From Pollutibacter soli (GTDB taxonomy: Bacteria > Bacteroidota > Bacteroidia > Chitinophagales > Chitinophagaceae), in NCBI GenBank assembly GCA_029269725.1, contig JARJHS010000010.1, positions 62,001 through 126,000 of the forward strand: a stretch of 64,000 bases of DNA. The letters are read 5' to 3'. A program made the translations under genes and the position numbers. Below, piece by piece: positions 57,458-64,000 of this stretch (position 1 is the first letter of the stretch; every line of letters begins with the position of its first letter). A model generated the notes under the pieces. The model had not been told where the DNA came from. It was given only the letters and a program-made list of their open reading frames with translations, and made no database searches.

Positions 57458-57856
57458 ATGAGGATAAGAAAAAAACATCGGGGAGAAACAGAGGTATTTA
57501 CAGATGCGTTGAACGATATTCTGTTCATCCTCCTCATGTTTTTCCTGATCGTGTCCACCCTGGCCAATCCGAATGTGATTAAATTGTCACAACCTAAAAG
57601 TAAAAGCGATACCAAGGCCAAGCAGAACGTTGTTGTATCTGTTGCGCAGAACCAGCAGTATTTTGTTGGCACCACGCGCGTGTCACTTGACTCATTGAGA
57701 TCTGCATTATTGCCTGCGATTCAAAAAGAAAAAACGGATATTCCTACGGTTGTTATCAATGCGGATAAAACTGTACCTCTTGATGATGTGGTAGCCGTCA
57801 TGCGCGTCGCACGCGAGCTGGGAGCGAGGACGGTTTTGTCGGTAGATAACAATTAG
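57458..57856 (+). CDS. exbD: ExbD/TolR biopolymer transport protein
   Basis: Partner of ExbB, 132 residues. A basic cytoplasmic start (MRIRKKHRGETEVFTDALND) leads into the single membrane helix with the proton-carrying Asp (ALNDILFILLMFFLIVSTLA), followed by a periplasmic domain (VVVSVAQNQQYFVGTTRVSLDSL.. and VVINADKTVPLDDVVAVMRVARELGARTVLSV). At the stop codon a composite heptad block begins. The pair exbB-exbD in this order and with 6-bp spacing is the normal one. Confidence 0.92.
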   Translation: MRIRKKHRGETEVFTDALNDILFILLMFFLIVSTLANPNVIKLSQPKSKSDTKAKQNVVVSVAQNQQYFVGTTRVSLDSLRSALLPAIQKEKTDIPTVVINADKTVPLDDVVAVMRVARELGARTVLSVDNN

Positions 57857-58105
57857 GCAGGAGTAAGCGGTAAAGAGGCAGGAGAGAAAAGAGGATACTG
57901 AACACGGAATGCAGAATACAGGGATAGAAACAGACACGGGATAGTGAATTGAAAACTGAAAACCGCAAACTGGTTGTTCGTAACAACAGGAAGTTGAAAT
58001 ATGGCAACCTCTGTGAACTGTGAACAGTGAACTTCTTCGGCTGTTCAAACGAACAACGAACAACGAACAACGAACAACGAACAACGGGCTGTTCAACTGA
58101 CAACT
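57856..58105. repeat. Composite heptad block between exbD and prmC
   Basis: Units follow from the exbD stop: AGGAGTAAGCGGTAAAG, GAATGCAGAATACAGG, GAAAACTGAAAACCG, TGTGAAC, TGTGAAC, AGTGAAC; then GGCTGTTCAA (58038-58047), five GAACAAC (58050-58084), and GGCTGTTCAACTGACAACTC (58086-58105). The prmC ATG follows 5 bp later. The whole gap of 254 bp is repeat. Confidence 0.9.
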
Positions 58106-58110
58106 CACTC

Positions 58111-58971
58111 ATGACGATCATCTCCGCTTCTCAACTGCTAAAAAAAAATCTTCAGACAATTTACGATCAAAGAGAAGCTTTCGCCATTTCATCATTGGTG
58201 ATGGAGAAAATTACGGGTAAGAAAAAATCTGAACAGGTGCTGAATCCCTATATCGAATTTGATCCCCGGCAACAGCTGTTGTTTGATAAATACATTAATG
58301 AGCTTTTGCAGAAACGGCCTTTGCAGTATGTATTGAATGAAGCATGGTTTTGCGGAATGAAATTGTATGTGAACGAAAATGTATTGATCCCGAGGCCGGA
58401 GACGGAAGAGCTTGTCCAGTGGAGTGTGGACAGTTTGAAGTTGCAATCAAAGCAGCATCCCAGGGTACTCGATGTCGGTACCGGAAGCGGTTGCATTGCT
58501 CTCGGAATAAAAAAGAATTTTCCATCTGCTGAGGTTTTTGCCATTGATATCAGTGAATCAGCACTAAAGGTTGCCTCACGAAATGCAGAAGAAAATAATC
58601 TTTCAGTTCAGTTGCAGCAAATGGATATAACTGGTGCCAGCAGCATATATACAGGTGAAATTTTTGATCTTGTCGTTAGCAATCCTCCCTATATTCCGTT
58701 GTCAGATAAACCAGCGATGGAGGATCACGTCGTTGAGTACGAGCCGCATCTTGCTCTTTTTGTTGATGATGATAATCCGTTGAAATTTTATGATGCCATT
58801 GCGGGCTTTTTTCTTTTACATGCGGTACCCGGCTCCCTACTCTTTTTTGAAACACACTGGCAATACGCTCCTGAAATAAAAAAACTTCTTGAGAAGAAAG
58901 GACTGACTGACGTTGAGATCAGAAAAGATCTCCAGGGTCATGAACGAATGATCCGCGCGAAATACCCATAG
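58111..58971 (+). CDS. prmC: Release factor glutamine N5-methyltransferase PrmC
   Basis: Methyltransferase of 286 residues that methylates the Gln of the GGQ motif in release factors RF1/RF2, needed for efficient termination. The catalytic NPPY motif is in VVSNPPYIPLSDKPAMEDHV; the SAM site is VLDVGTGSGCIALGIKKNFP and AIDISESALKVA. The N-terminal recognition domain includes RPLQYVLNEAWFCGMKLYVNENVLIPRPETEELV. The start is ATG 58111 (MTIISASQLL); the same frame is open back to 58027 through the repeat, and the product would gain a NEQRTTN-type heptapeptide repeat if an upstream start were used. Confidence 0.94.
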   Translation: MTIISASQLLKKNLQTIYDQREAFAISSLVMEKITGKKKSEQVLNPYIEFDPRQQLLFDKYINELLQKRPLQYVLNEAWFCGMKLYVNENVLIPRPETEELVQWSVDSLKLQSKQHPRVLDVGTGSGCIALGIKKNFPSAEVFAIDISESALKVASRNAEENNLSVQLQQMDITGASSIYTGEIFDLVVSNPPYIPLSDKPAMEDHVVEYEPHLALFVDDDNPLKFYDAIAGFFLLHAVPGSLLFFETHWQYAPEIKKLLEKKGLTDVEIRKDLQGHERMIRAKYP

Positions 58972-59003
58972 CTTCTTTGCATTTAGCCGCCTAAGTCGTT
59001 CCT

Positions 59004-60095
59004 TTGCATCCCGTGAATGATGTTGAGAAATACATGAGCCGATGTCTGCAACTCGCCGTTGCAGGTGCAGGTTCCGTGGCACCAAACCCAATGGTAGGTG
59101 CTGTACTCGTGTATAATGACATTATCCTTGGGGAGGGTTATCATCAGAATTATGGCGGTCCGCATGCGGAGGTCAATTGTTTTGAATCTGTAGGTTCGGA
59201 AAACAGGAAATACATTCCGGATTCAACTTTATATGTATCGCTGGAACCCTGTTCGCATTATGGAAAAACGCCACCATGCGCAGATCTGATCATCAGGGAA
59301 GGAGTGAAAAGGGTAGTGATCGGCATGCGTGACCCTTTTGAGTCAGTTGATGGGCGCGGAATCGAAAAGCTAAAAAATGCGGGAATCGAAGTTGTATTTC
59401 CTGTGCTTGAATCTGAGGCGGGATTTCTGAATCGTCGCTTTGTTTCATTTCAGAAGAAACATCGTCCTTACATTATACTGAAATGGGCACAGACTGCGGA
59501 CGGATTTATCGGAAGTGCTGAAAAGCGTTTGCATATTTCGGGAATGGCATCGAACAGGCTGGTGCACAAATGGCGTTCCGAAGAAGCGGCTATACTTGTT
59601 GGTGTTGAAACCGTTTTACATGATGATCCGCAACTGACAACGCGTTTGTGGCCGGGAAAAAATCCTGTGCGTATGATCATCGATCCGAAAAAAAGGCTTC
59701 CGGACCATCTTCGTGTATTCGATGGAGAATGTGATACGATCGTTTTTACAAATGGTTCATCAAATAAGAATTTTCGTGCGGAATGGATAGAAGTTGGTAT
59801 TGGAGATTCTTTTGTTGATGCCGTGTGCAGAACAGCTTTTGAGAGAAAGCTGCAAAGTATTCTTGTGGAAGGCGGATCGAAAACTATTCAGCATTTTCTC
59901 GATACAGATCTTTGGGATGAGATCCGCATGATCACCAACACTGGTTTATTTATTGGAGAAGGAATAGCAGCACCTTTTGGTGCCAATGGGAAACATATAC
60001 TTAGTGAACAATTCGGTGAAGACCGGGTTGACTATTTTCTGAATCCGGGTAATCCGTTGGCAGCAGCCGGATCTCTAAAACATTTTGAATTTTAG
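59004..60095 (+). CDS. ribD: Bifunctional riboflavin biosynthesis deaminase/reductase RibD
   Basis: Enzyme of 363 residues for two steps of riboflavin synthesis, deamination and reduction of the pyrimidine intermediate. The N-terminal deaminase domain has HAEVNCF and LYVSLEPCSHYGKTPPC (zinc ligands). The C-terminal reductase domain has LKWAQTADGFIGS, HKWRSEEAAILVGVETVLHDDPQLTTR, and LVEGGSKTIQHFL. The start is uncertain: TTG 59004, GTG 59013 and ATG 59034 are in frame; the residues before MSRCLQLAVAGAG (DVEKYMSRCLQLA) fit the family, so the upstream codons are preferred. It begins 32 bp after prmC on the same strand. Confidence 0.93.
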   Translation: MHPVNDVEKYMSRCLQLAVAGAGSVAPNPMVGAVLVYNDIILGEGYHQNYGGPHAEVNCFESVGSENRKYIPDSTLYVSLEPCSHYGKTPPCADLIIREGVKRVVIGMRDPFESVDGRGIEKLKNAGIEVVFPVLESEAGFLNRRFVSFQKKHRPYIILKWAQTADGFIGSAEKRLHISGMASNRLVHKWRSEEAAILVGVETVLHDDPQLTTRLWPGKNPVRMIIDPKKRLPDHLRVFDGECDTIVFTNGSSNKNFRAEWIEVGIGDSFVDAVCRTAFERKLQSILVEGGSKTIQHFLDTDLWDEIRMITNTGLFIGEGIAAPFGANGKHILSEQFGEDRVDYFLNPGNPLAAAGSLKHFEF

Positions 60096-60101
60096 TGACG
60101 A

Positions 60102-60716
60102 ATGAACATGGCCGTTCTTACCCATTATTTTACAATAGAATCCACCGGATCCGCTGTATTTGAAGATCGCGGGAGCAAGTTTATCGGTTATACGTTTCCG
60201 GTAAAAACGGTTATTGATTTCAAAGAGGCACTGGCAAGATTAAAAAAAGAGCATCCGAAGGCATCGCATTTCTGTTTTGCCTATCGACTTGGCCTCGATG
60301 GAAACAATTACCGGGTCAGCGATGATGGCGAACCTTCGGGTTCTGCAGGCCGACCGATTTTAGGCCAGATCGATAGCAAAGAATTAAAAGATACACTCGT
60401 GGTGGTTGTGCGTTATTTCGGAGGCACTTTGCTTGGCGTTCCTGGTCTCATCAATGCATACAAAACCGCAGCTTCTCTCGCCATCCAGGTAACCCCCTCG
60501 GTAAGGAAATCCGTTGAGATCAATTACACTCTTCAATTCGATTACACACGAATGAATGAAGTAATGATTATTTTAAAAAGATTTGGCTGCACTATTCATC
60601 AACAGGAAATGCAATTGTTCTGTTCATTCAAAGTCGGTATTGCCGTTCAAAGCGAAAAGGACTTTCTGAAGCAAATGAAGGAAATACCAGGATTAACGTT
60701 AAACGCGGAACGTTAA
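60102..60716 (+). CDS. YigZ/IMPACT-family protein
   Basis: Cytoplasmic protein of 204 residues, the usual size of bacterial YigZ. The IMPACT domain motifs are clear: IESTGSAVFEDRGSKFIGYTFPV, HFCFAYRLGLDGNNYRVSDDGEPSGSAGRPIL and VVVRYFGGTLLGVPGLINAYKTAA. A C-terminal YigZ-type (DUF1949-like) domain follows. Its biochemical role is not firmly known; relatives bind nucleic acids or regulate translation. It is 6 bp from ribD. The last residues LNAER and the stop codon are from a heptad block. Confidence 0.9.
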   Translation: MNMAVLTHYFTIESTGSAVFEDRGSKFIGYTFPVKTVIDFKEALARLKKEHPKASHFCFAYRLGLDGNNYRVSDDGEPSGSAGRPILGQIDSKELKDTLVVVVRYFGGTLLGVPGLINAYKTAASLAIQVTPSVRKSVEINYTLQFDYTRMNEVMIILKRFGCTIHQQEMQLFCSFKVGIAVQSEKDFLKQMKEIPGLTLNAER

Positions 60717-60727
60717 ACGTTGAACCT
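60692..60727. repeat. GTTAAAC heptads at the end of the YigZ gene
   Basis: TTAACGTTAAACGCGGAACG, TTAAACG, TTGAACC. The stop codon (TAA, 60714-60716) lies inside. The next gene's stop, on the other strand, is 8 bp further on. Confidence 0.85.
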
Positions 60728-63090
60728 CATTCCGCTCTCAGACTATCCACCGGCTTTGCTCTTGCTGCCCTGATTGTATTCAAGCTCACAACAACTAATG
60801 TCAGCAATAGTACCATCACACCAACCAGTCCAAAAAGCCATACGCTGATATTAATTCTGAAAGTATATTTCTGCAACCAGTTGCTCATCAGCCACCAGGT
60901 AAGCGGTACTGCAATTACAAAAGCAATCATCACCAGTTTCAGGAACTCTTTTGAAATTAACATCAGCAGCTGCGGAACAGTTGCGCCGATGACTTTGCGA
61001 ATACCAATTTCACGAATGCGTTTTTCGATGGTGAATGACGCGAGGCCTGCGAGACCAAGGCAACAGATGAAAATGGCCAGGCCGGCAAAAATATTGATGA
61101 GCTTACTGATCAGTTCTTCTGAAGAAAATTTCTTAGCGAATTCCTCGTCTACGAATCGATATTCAAAGGGTTCTGCCGGGTTGAATTTTTTGAAGATGGC
61201 TTCTACGGCAGGTAATGCTTTCTGCAGTTGCGCATTATCTCTCAGACGAAGCGTAATTGTGTTTCCCCAGTTGGGATTGTAAAAAACCATCATCGGATCA
61301 ACTGGTTCAAATGGTGAACCCATGACATAGTTTTCAGTTACTCCTATTACTGTATATACTCTGTCCCCACCGTAGCGTAACTGCGTACCCACGGGATTTT
61401 TTATACCCATTACGTCGACAGCGGCTTTGTTTAATAACATCGATGCTGAGTCCACAGGTGTTCCTGAAAAATCTTTTCCATCGATAATTTTTATTCCCAT
61501 CGTCTTTGTGAAATCAACATCGCTGCTTTCCCCGGCGAAAATGATATTGGCATTCTCAGGTTTGCCGTCCCAATCGGGTGATGGACTGCGCATCCAGATA
61601 TCTGTAATGGGGGATAATGATCTTGTCGCAGCTTCAACCATTCCAGTACCCAGCAATTCACGTTTGATTGCAGGGAAATTTCTGCTGATATCATCACTTG
61701 AAGGAATCATGATCAGGTTGTTCGGATTGTAACCAATATCACGATTGCGAATATGTTGTATCTGCTGGTAGATAACAATAGTTGCGGATATCAGTAGTAT
61801 TGAAATTACAAACTGACCAACCACCAGAATTCTCCTGGGTAGTACAGCTGCTTTGCCAGGTAGAAATGTCCCTTTCAGCACTTTCACCGGGTTAAATGAG
61901 GAAAGATATAACGATGGATAACTTCCTGCAACCAGACCCGTAAATAATACAATTATCGTTGATGCCATCCAGAAGGAAGGCGCAGTAAAATCAAGTTGAA
62001 GTCTTTTATTCACGAGCGTATTGAAAGCCGGAAGAAGAAGATAAACAACAAGCACAGAAAAAACAAACGCTATTAAAGTAAGAATGAGTGATTCTGTAAA
62101 AAACTGAAGCACTAATTGTTTTCTCGGTGACCCCAGGGTCTTTCGAACACCCACTTCGCGGGCTCTTTTTTCAGAGCGGGAAGTGGAAAGGTTCATGAAA
62201 TTGATACAGGCAATCAGTAAGATGATGCAGGCAATGATGGTGAACATGCGCACATATTCAATCATTCCCCCTGCATTCTTTCCATCTTTAAATTCATTTT
62301 CCAGACGCCACTGCCTTATCGGGAACGCGAAGTACTTGCTGACTTTTTCGTCATTCGGACTATGTTTGTATTTGATCTCATTGATCTTTTTTTCAAGCGC
62401 GGCTATGTTGGCGCCAGGTTCAGCCTGGATGAATACCGTCCAGGACGAACTTCCCCATTCGTTCATTGCTCCGCGCAGGTAATCTCCATCATAATTAAAT
62501 GTGTTGATATAATCAAACTGGAAAGTTGAGTTGCCGGGAACATCGGCCACAACAGCAGTTACCCTGGCATCGTAATCGTTATCAATTCTTACAATCTTGT
62601 TTATAGGATCTGTATTCCCAAACAGCGATTTCGCAGTTGATTCAGTAAGTATCAATGAGTATGCATCCTGTATCGCTGTTTGCGGATTACCTGTAATAAA
62701 CTTCCACGAAAACATATCAAAGAAGCCATCACTTACTGTATGGCCTTCTTTTTTTAGATGTTTGTCTCCATATGAAAGTAAATGCGATTGCCTGTGTGTG
62801 GTGACCACTGCATTTTTCAGCTGTGGGATTTCCTTTTTTATGGTTGACGCCAACGGCAACACCATATTTTCATCTGTAAAAATCTGGTTGTTGAAATTCC
62901 GATGCGCCATCACCTGGAAGATATCGTTGTAATTTTTATGAAATTTATTAAACGACAACTCATCTTTCACCCAAAGAAAAATCAGTATTGTACACGTGAT
63001 ACCCATGGTAAGACCAAGGATATTTGTTACAGAAAATCCTTTGTTGCGGAAGAGACTTCTCCAGGCAATCTTCAAATAGTTACTCAGCAT
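60727..63090 (-). CDS. FtsX/MacB-type ABC transporter permease
   Basis: Large permease of 787 residues of the Bacteroidetes FtsX-like/MacB type. After one N-terminal helix (SVTNILGLTMGITCTILIFLWV) comes a large periplasmic MacB-PCD domain with residues such as LILTESTAKSLFG and TAVVADVPGNSTFQFD; then three helices with the FtsX core (CINFMNLSTSRSEKRAREVGVRKTLGSPRKQLVLQFFTES), a second periplasmic part, and a last FtsX domain (FAGLAIFICCLGLAGLASFTIEKRIREIGIRKVIGA). Such proteins work with an ATPase of the MacB type to export peptides or lipoproteins or to sense cell-wall stress. No ATPase is in the window. The next gene upstream is a paralogue. Confidence 0.88.
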   Translation of the reverse strand: MLSNYLKIAWRSLFRNKGFSVTNILGLTMGITCTILIFLWVKDELSFNKFHKNYNDIFQVMAHRNFNNQIFTDENMVLPLASTIKKEIPQLKNAVVTTHRQSHLLSYGDKHLKKEGHTVSDGFFDMFSWKFITGNPQTAIQDAYSLILTESTAKSLFGNTDPINKIVRIDNDYDARVTAVVADVPGNSTFQFDYINTFNYDGDYLRGAMNEWGSSSWTVFIQAEPGANIAALEKKINEIKYKHSPNDEKVSKYFAFPIRQWRLENEFKDGKNAGGMIEYVRMFTIIACIILLIACINFMNLSTSRSEKRAREVGVRKTLGSPRKQLVLQFFTESLILTLIAFVFSVLVVYLLLPAFNTLVNKRLQLDFTAPSFWMASTIIVLFTGLVAGSYPSLYLSSFNPVKVLKGTFLPGKAAVLPRRILVVGQFVISILLISATIVIYQQIQHIRNRDIGYNPNNLIMIPSSDDISRNFPAIKRELLGTGMVEAATRSLSPITDIWMRSPSPDWDGKPENANIIFAGESSDVDFTKTMGIKIIDGKDFSGTPVDSASMLLNKAAVDVMGIKNPVGTQLRYGGDRVYTVIGVTENYVMGSPFEPVDPMMVFYNPNWGNTITLRLRDNAQLQKALPAVEAIFKKFNPAEPFEYRFVDEEFAKKFSSEELISKLINIFAGLAIFICCLGLAGLASFTIEKRIREIGIRKVIGATVPQLLMLISKEFLKLVMIAFVIAVPLTWWLMSNWLQKYTFRINISVWLFGLVGVMVLLLTLVVVSLNTIRAARAKPVDSLRAE

Positions 63091-63105
63091 ATAGCATTTT
63101 TTTCA

Positions 63106-63140
63106 TTGAACGTAAAACGTATACCGTTAAACGTAAGAGT
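63106..63140. repeat. GTAAAAC/GTTAAAC heptads, first of an inverted pair
   Basis: TGAACGTAAAACGTATACCG, TTAAACGTAAG step by 7 bp. It lies 16 bp before the start of the permease gene and forms an inverted pair with the block at 63211. Confidence 0.7.
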
Positions 63141-63210
63141 TTGTTTAATATATCAGTATTATAAATTCGCCAGATACTTTTTCTAATGTTTTTTCTATAA
63201 TCGCATAGGA

Positions 63211-63253
63211 TAACTTTAAACGTTATGCGTTTTACGTTTAACCTGCAACGTTA
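63211..63253. repeat. TTTAACG/GTTTTAC heptads, second of an inverted pair
   Basis: ACTTTAAACGTTATGCG, TTTTACG, TTTAACC, TGCAACG, TTA. The stop codon of the upstream permease gene (TTA complement, 63251-63253) is the end of the block. The reverse complement matches the block at 63106-63140. Confidence 0.7.
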
Positions 63254-64000
63254 TTCTGACCGCAAACTTCTCACCGGATTGGCTAGTGCTGCTTTAACCG
63301 CCTGGAAACTTACAGTCAGCAACGCAATTACAATTGCCAGTACTCCTGCAAGTACAAAAACCCACCATTCAATACTGATGCGATAGGAATATCCCTGCAG
63401 CCATTTATTCATTGCGTACCAGGTAACAGGTGATGCAATAACAAAAGAAATCAGTACCAGTTTCAGAAAATCTTTCGACAATAAGTTGGTTACACTGAAA
63501 ACCGATGCACCGAGTACTTTTCTTACGCCGACTTCTTTTGTTCTGCTTTCAGCCATGTATGCTGCGAGACCGAATAGTCCAAGACAAGAGATGAATATCG
63601 TAAGACCGGCAAACAGCGCAGCGAGTTTACTTGTTTGCTGCTGATCACGGAATTTACGTGCATAAGATTCGTCTGTGAATATTGCTTCAAACGGGTATTG
63701 CGGATTGTATTTGGTAAAAATGGCTTCCATACTTTTTAAATTCGTCGCAGTCCCTCGTGCAGGATTCAGTTTCGCATGTATCACCTGCCCGTAGTCCATT
63801 CCAGGTCCGAACACCATTACAGGATTAATTTTTTCCTGGAAAGGTGACTCAAGAACAAAATCTTTGATTACGCCAATCACATGGTAATAATTTGTGTCGC
63901 CTACATAATGAATGTTGGTACCAATGGGTTTTTTCAGACGCATAGCTTTCACTGCTGACTCATTAAGCAGTACAGCAGTACTGTCCGTTTTGAAATTGTA
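63251..64000 (-). CDS. FtsX/MacB-type ABC transporter permease, 5' truncated by window edge
   Basis: C-terminal 249 residues of a second FtsX-like permease; the frame is open to base 64000, so the N terminus is outside the window (a GTG at 63952 is internal). The visible part contains a MacB-PCD end (VLLNESAVKAMRLKKPIGTN) and the last FtsX domain (LAALFAGLTIFISCLGLFGLAAYMAESRTKEVGVRKVLGASVFSVTNLLSKDFLKLVLI), with the closing helix and SLRSE terminus like its neighbour (SLRAE). The two genes are tandem paralogues on the same strand. Confidence 0.88.
   Translation of the reverse strand, partial: YNFKTDSTAVLLNESAVKAMRLKKPIGTNIHYVGDTNYYHVIGVIKDFVLESPFQEKINPVMVFGPGMDYGQVIHAKLNPARGTATNLKSMEAIFTKYNPQYPFEAIFTDESYARKFRDQQQTSKLAALFAGLTIFISCLGLFGLAAYMAESRTKEVGVRKVLGASVFSVTNLLSKDFLKLVLISFVIASPVTWYAMNKWLQGYSYRISIEWWVFVLAGVLAIVIALLTVSFQAVKAALANPVRSLRSE

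Noticed and set aside
56744-57856. Complete TonB or Tol-Pal energy system
   Set aside because: Only exbB and exbD are seen; the following sequence is repeat and then prmC, with no tonB, tolA or pal.
1-64000. tRNA, rRNA, prophage, transposase genes
   Set aside because: None was recognised on either strand; gaps are explained by repeats, promoters and terminators.

Overview
The window reads as a chromosome segment of a member of the Bacteroidetes, most likely the Chitinophagaceae. Supporting signs are many Sec and Tat exported enzymes and lipoproteins, a eukaryotic-type NADP isocitrate dehydrogenase, FtsX/MacB-type permeases of the Bacteroidetes style, weak ribosome binding sites, and promoters of the form TTG-N19..22-TAnnTTTG. 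Both edges cut a gene: an MscS channel at the left and an FtsX-type permease at the right. I see no rRNA, tRNA, CRISPR array, prophage or insertion sequence.

Layout. 1-2.8 kb: MscS channel and a TauE-type exporter. 2.8-9.6 kb: a molybdenum-cofactor and molybdo-hydroxylase operon (moeA, moaA, MocA-like, XdhC-like, large and small subunits). 10-11.8 kb: TetR regulator and FabF-like ketoacyl synthase. 11.9-15.1 kb: a frameshifted methyltransferase, a GNAT acetyltransferase, a YdcF-like protein and a lipoprotein. 15.8-20.8 kb: a large FAD/Fe-S D-lactate-type dehydrogenase, a lactonase and a methyltransferase. 20.9-25 kb: an exported enolase-superfamily enzyme, an exported RraA-like aldolase and an AGE-type epimerase. 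25.4-32.5 kb: six minus-strand genes (Rid protein, SelA-like PLP enzyme, cytochrome/PQQ-type dehydrogenase, amidohydrolase, BASS transporter, SnoaL-like protein), most with export signals. 33-37 kb: icd, then mntR-mntH with a DtxR-type operator. 37-43 kb: lipoprotein, glucan phosphorylase homologue, thioesterase, rhodanese-thioredoxin, M50 protease, YceI. 43-45 kb: a small stretch of hypothetical genes and a response regulator between 22-bp direct repeats. 45-52 kb: AraC regulator, kefF-kefC pair, lipase, fmt, FKBP. 53-64 kb: pepT, a stomatin-like protein, exbB-exbD, prmC, ribD, a YigZ protein and two FtsX-type permeases.

The most unusual content lies between genes. More than twenty intergenic blocks are built from degenerate 7-bp tandem units belonging to about ten sequence families (GTTAAAC/GTTGAAC, GAACAAC/GATCAAC, TATGAAC/TATCAAC, GTAAGTA, TGTATTC, GTTGTCA, AGGCAAC, ACCTTTT and others). 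Many are joined by a shared linker, GGCTGTTC or its complement GAACAGCC. The blocks sit at gene 3' ends; in several cases they supply the stop codon and the last residues, and in two genes they appear to have been inserted in frame. Several longer imperfect tandem duplications and palindromes lie in the same gaps. Two likely mononucleotide-run frameshifts (12.31 kb and 43.15 kb) and a GT35 phosphorylase homologue lacking its PLP lysine are also worth checking.
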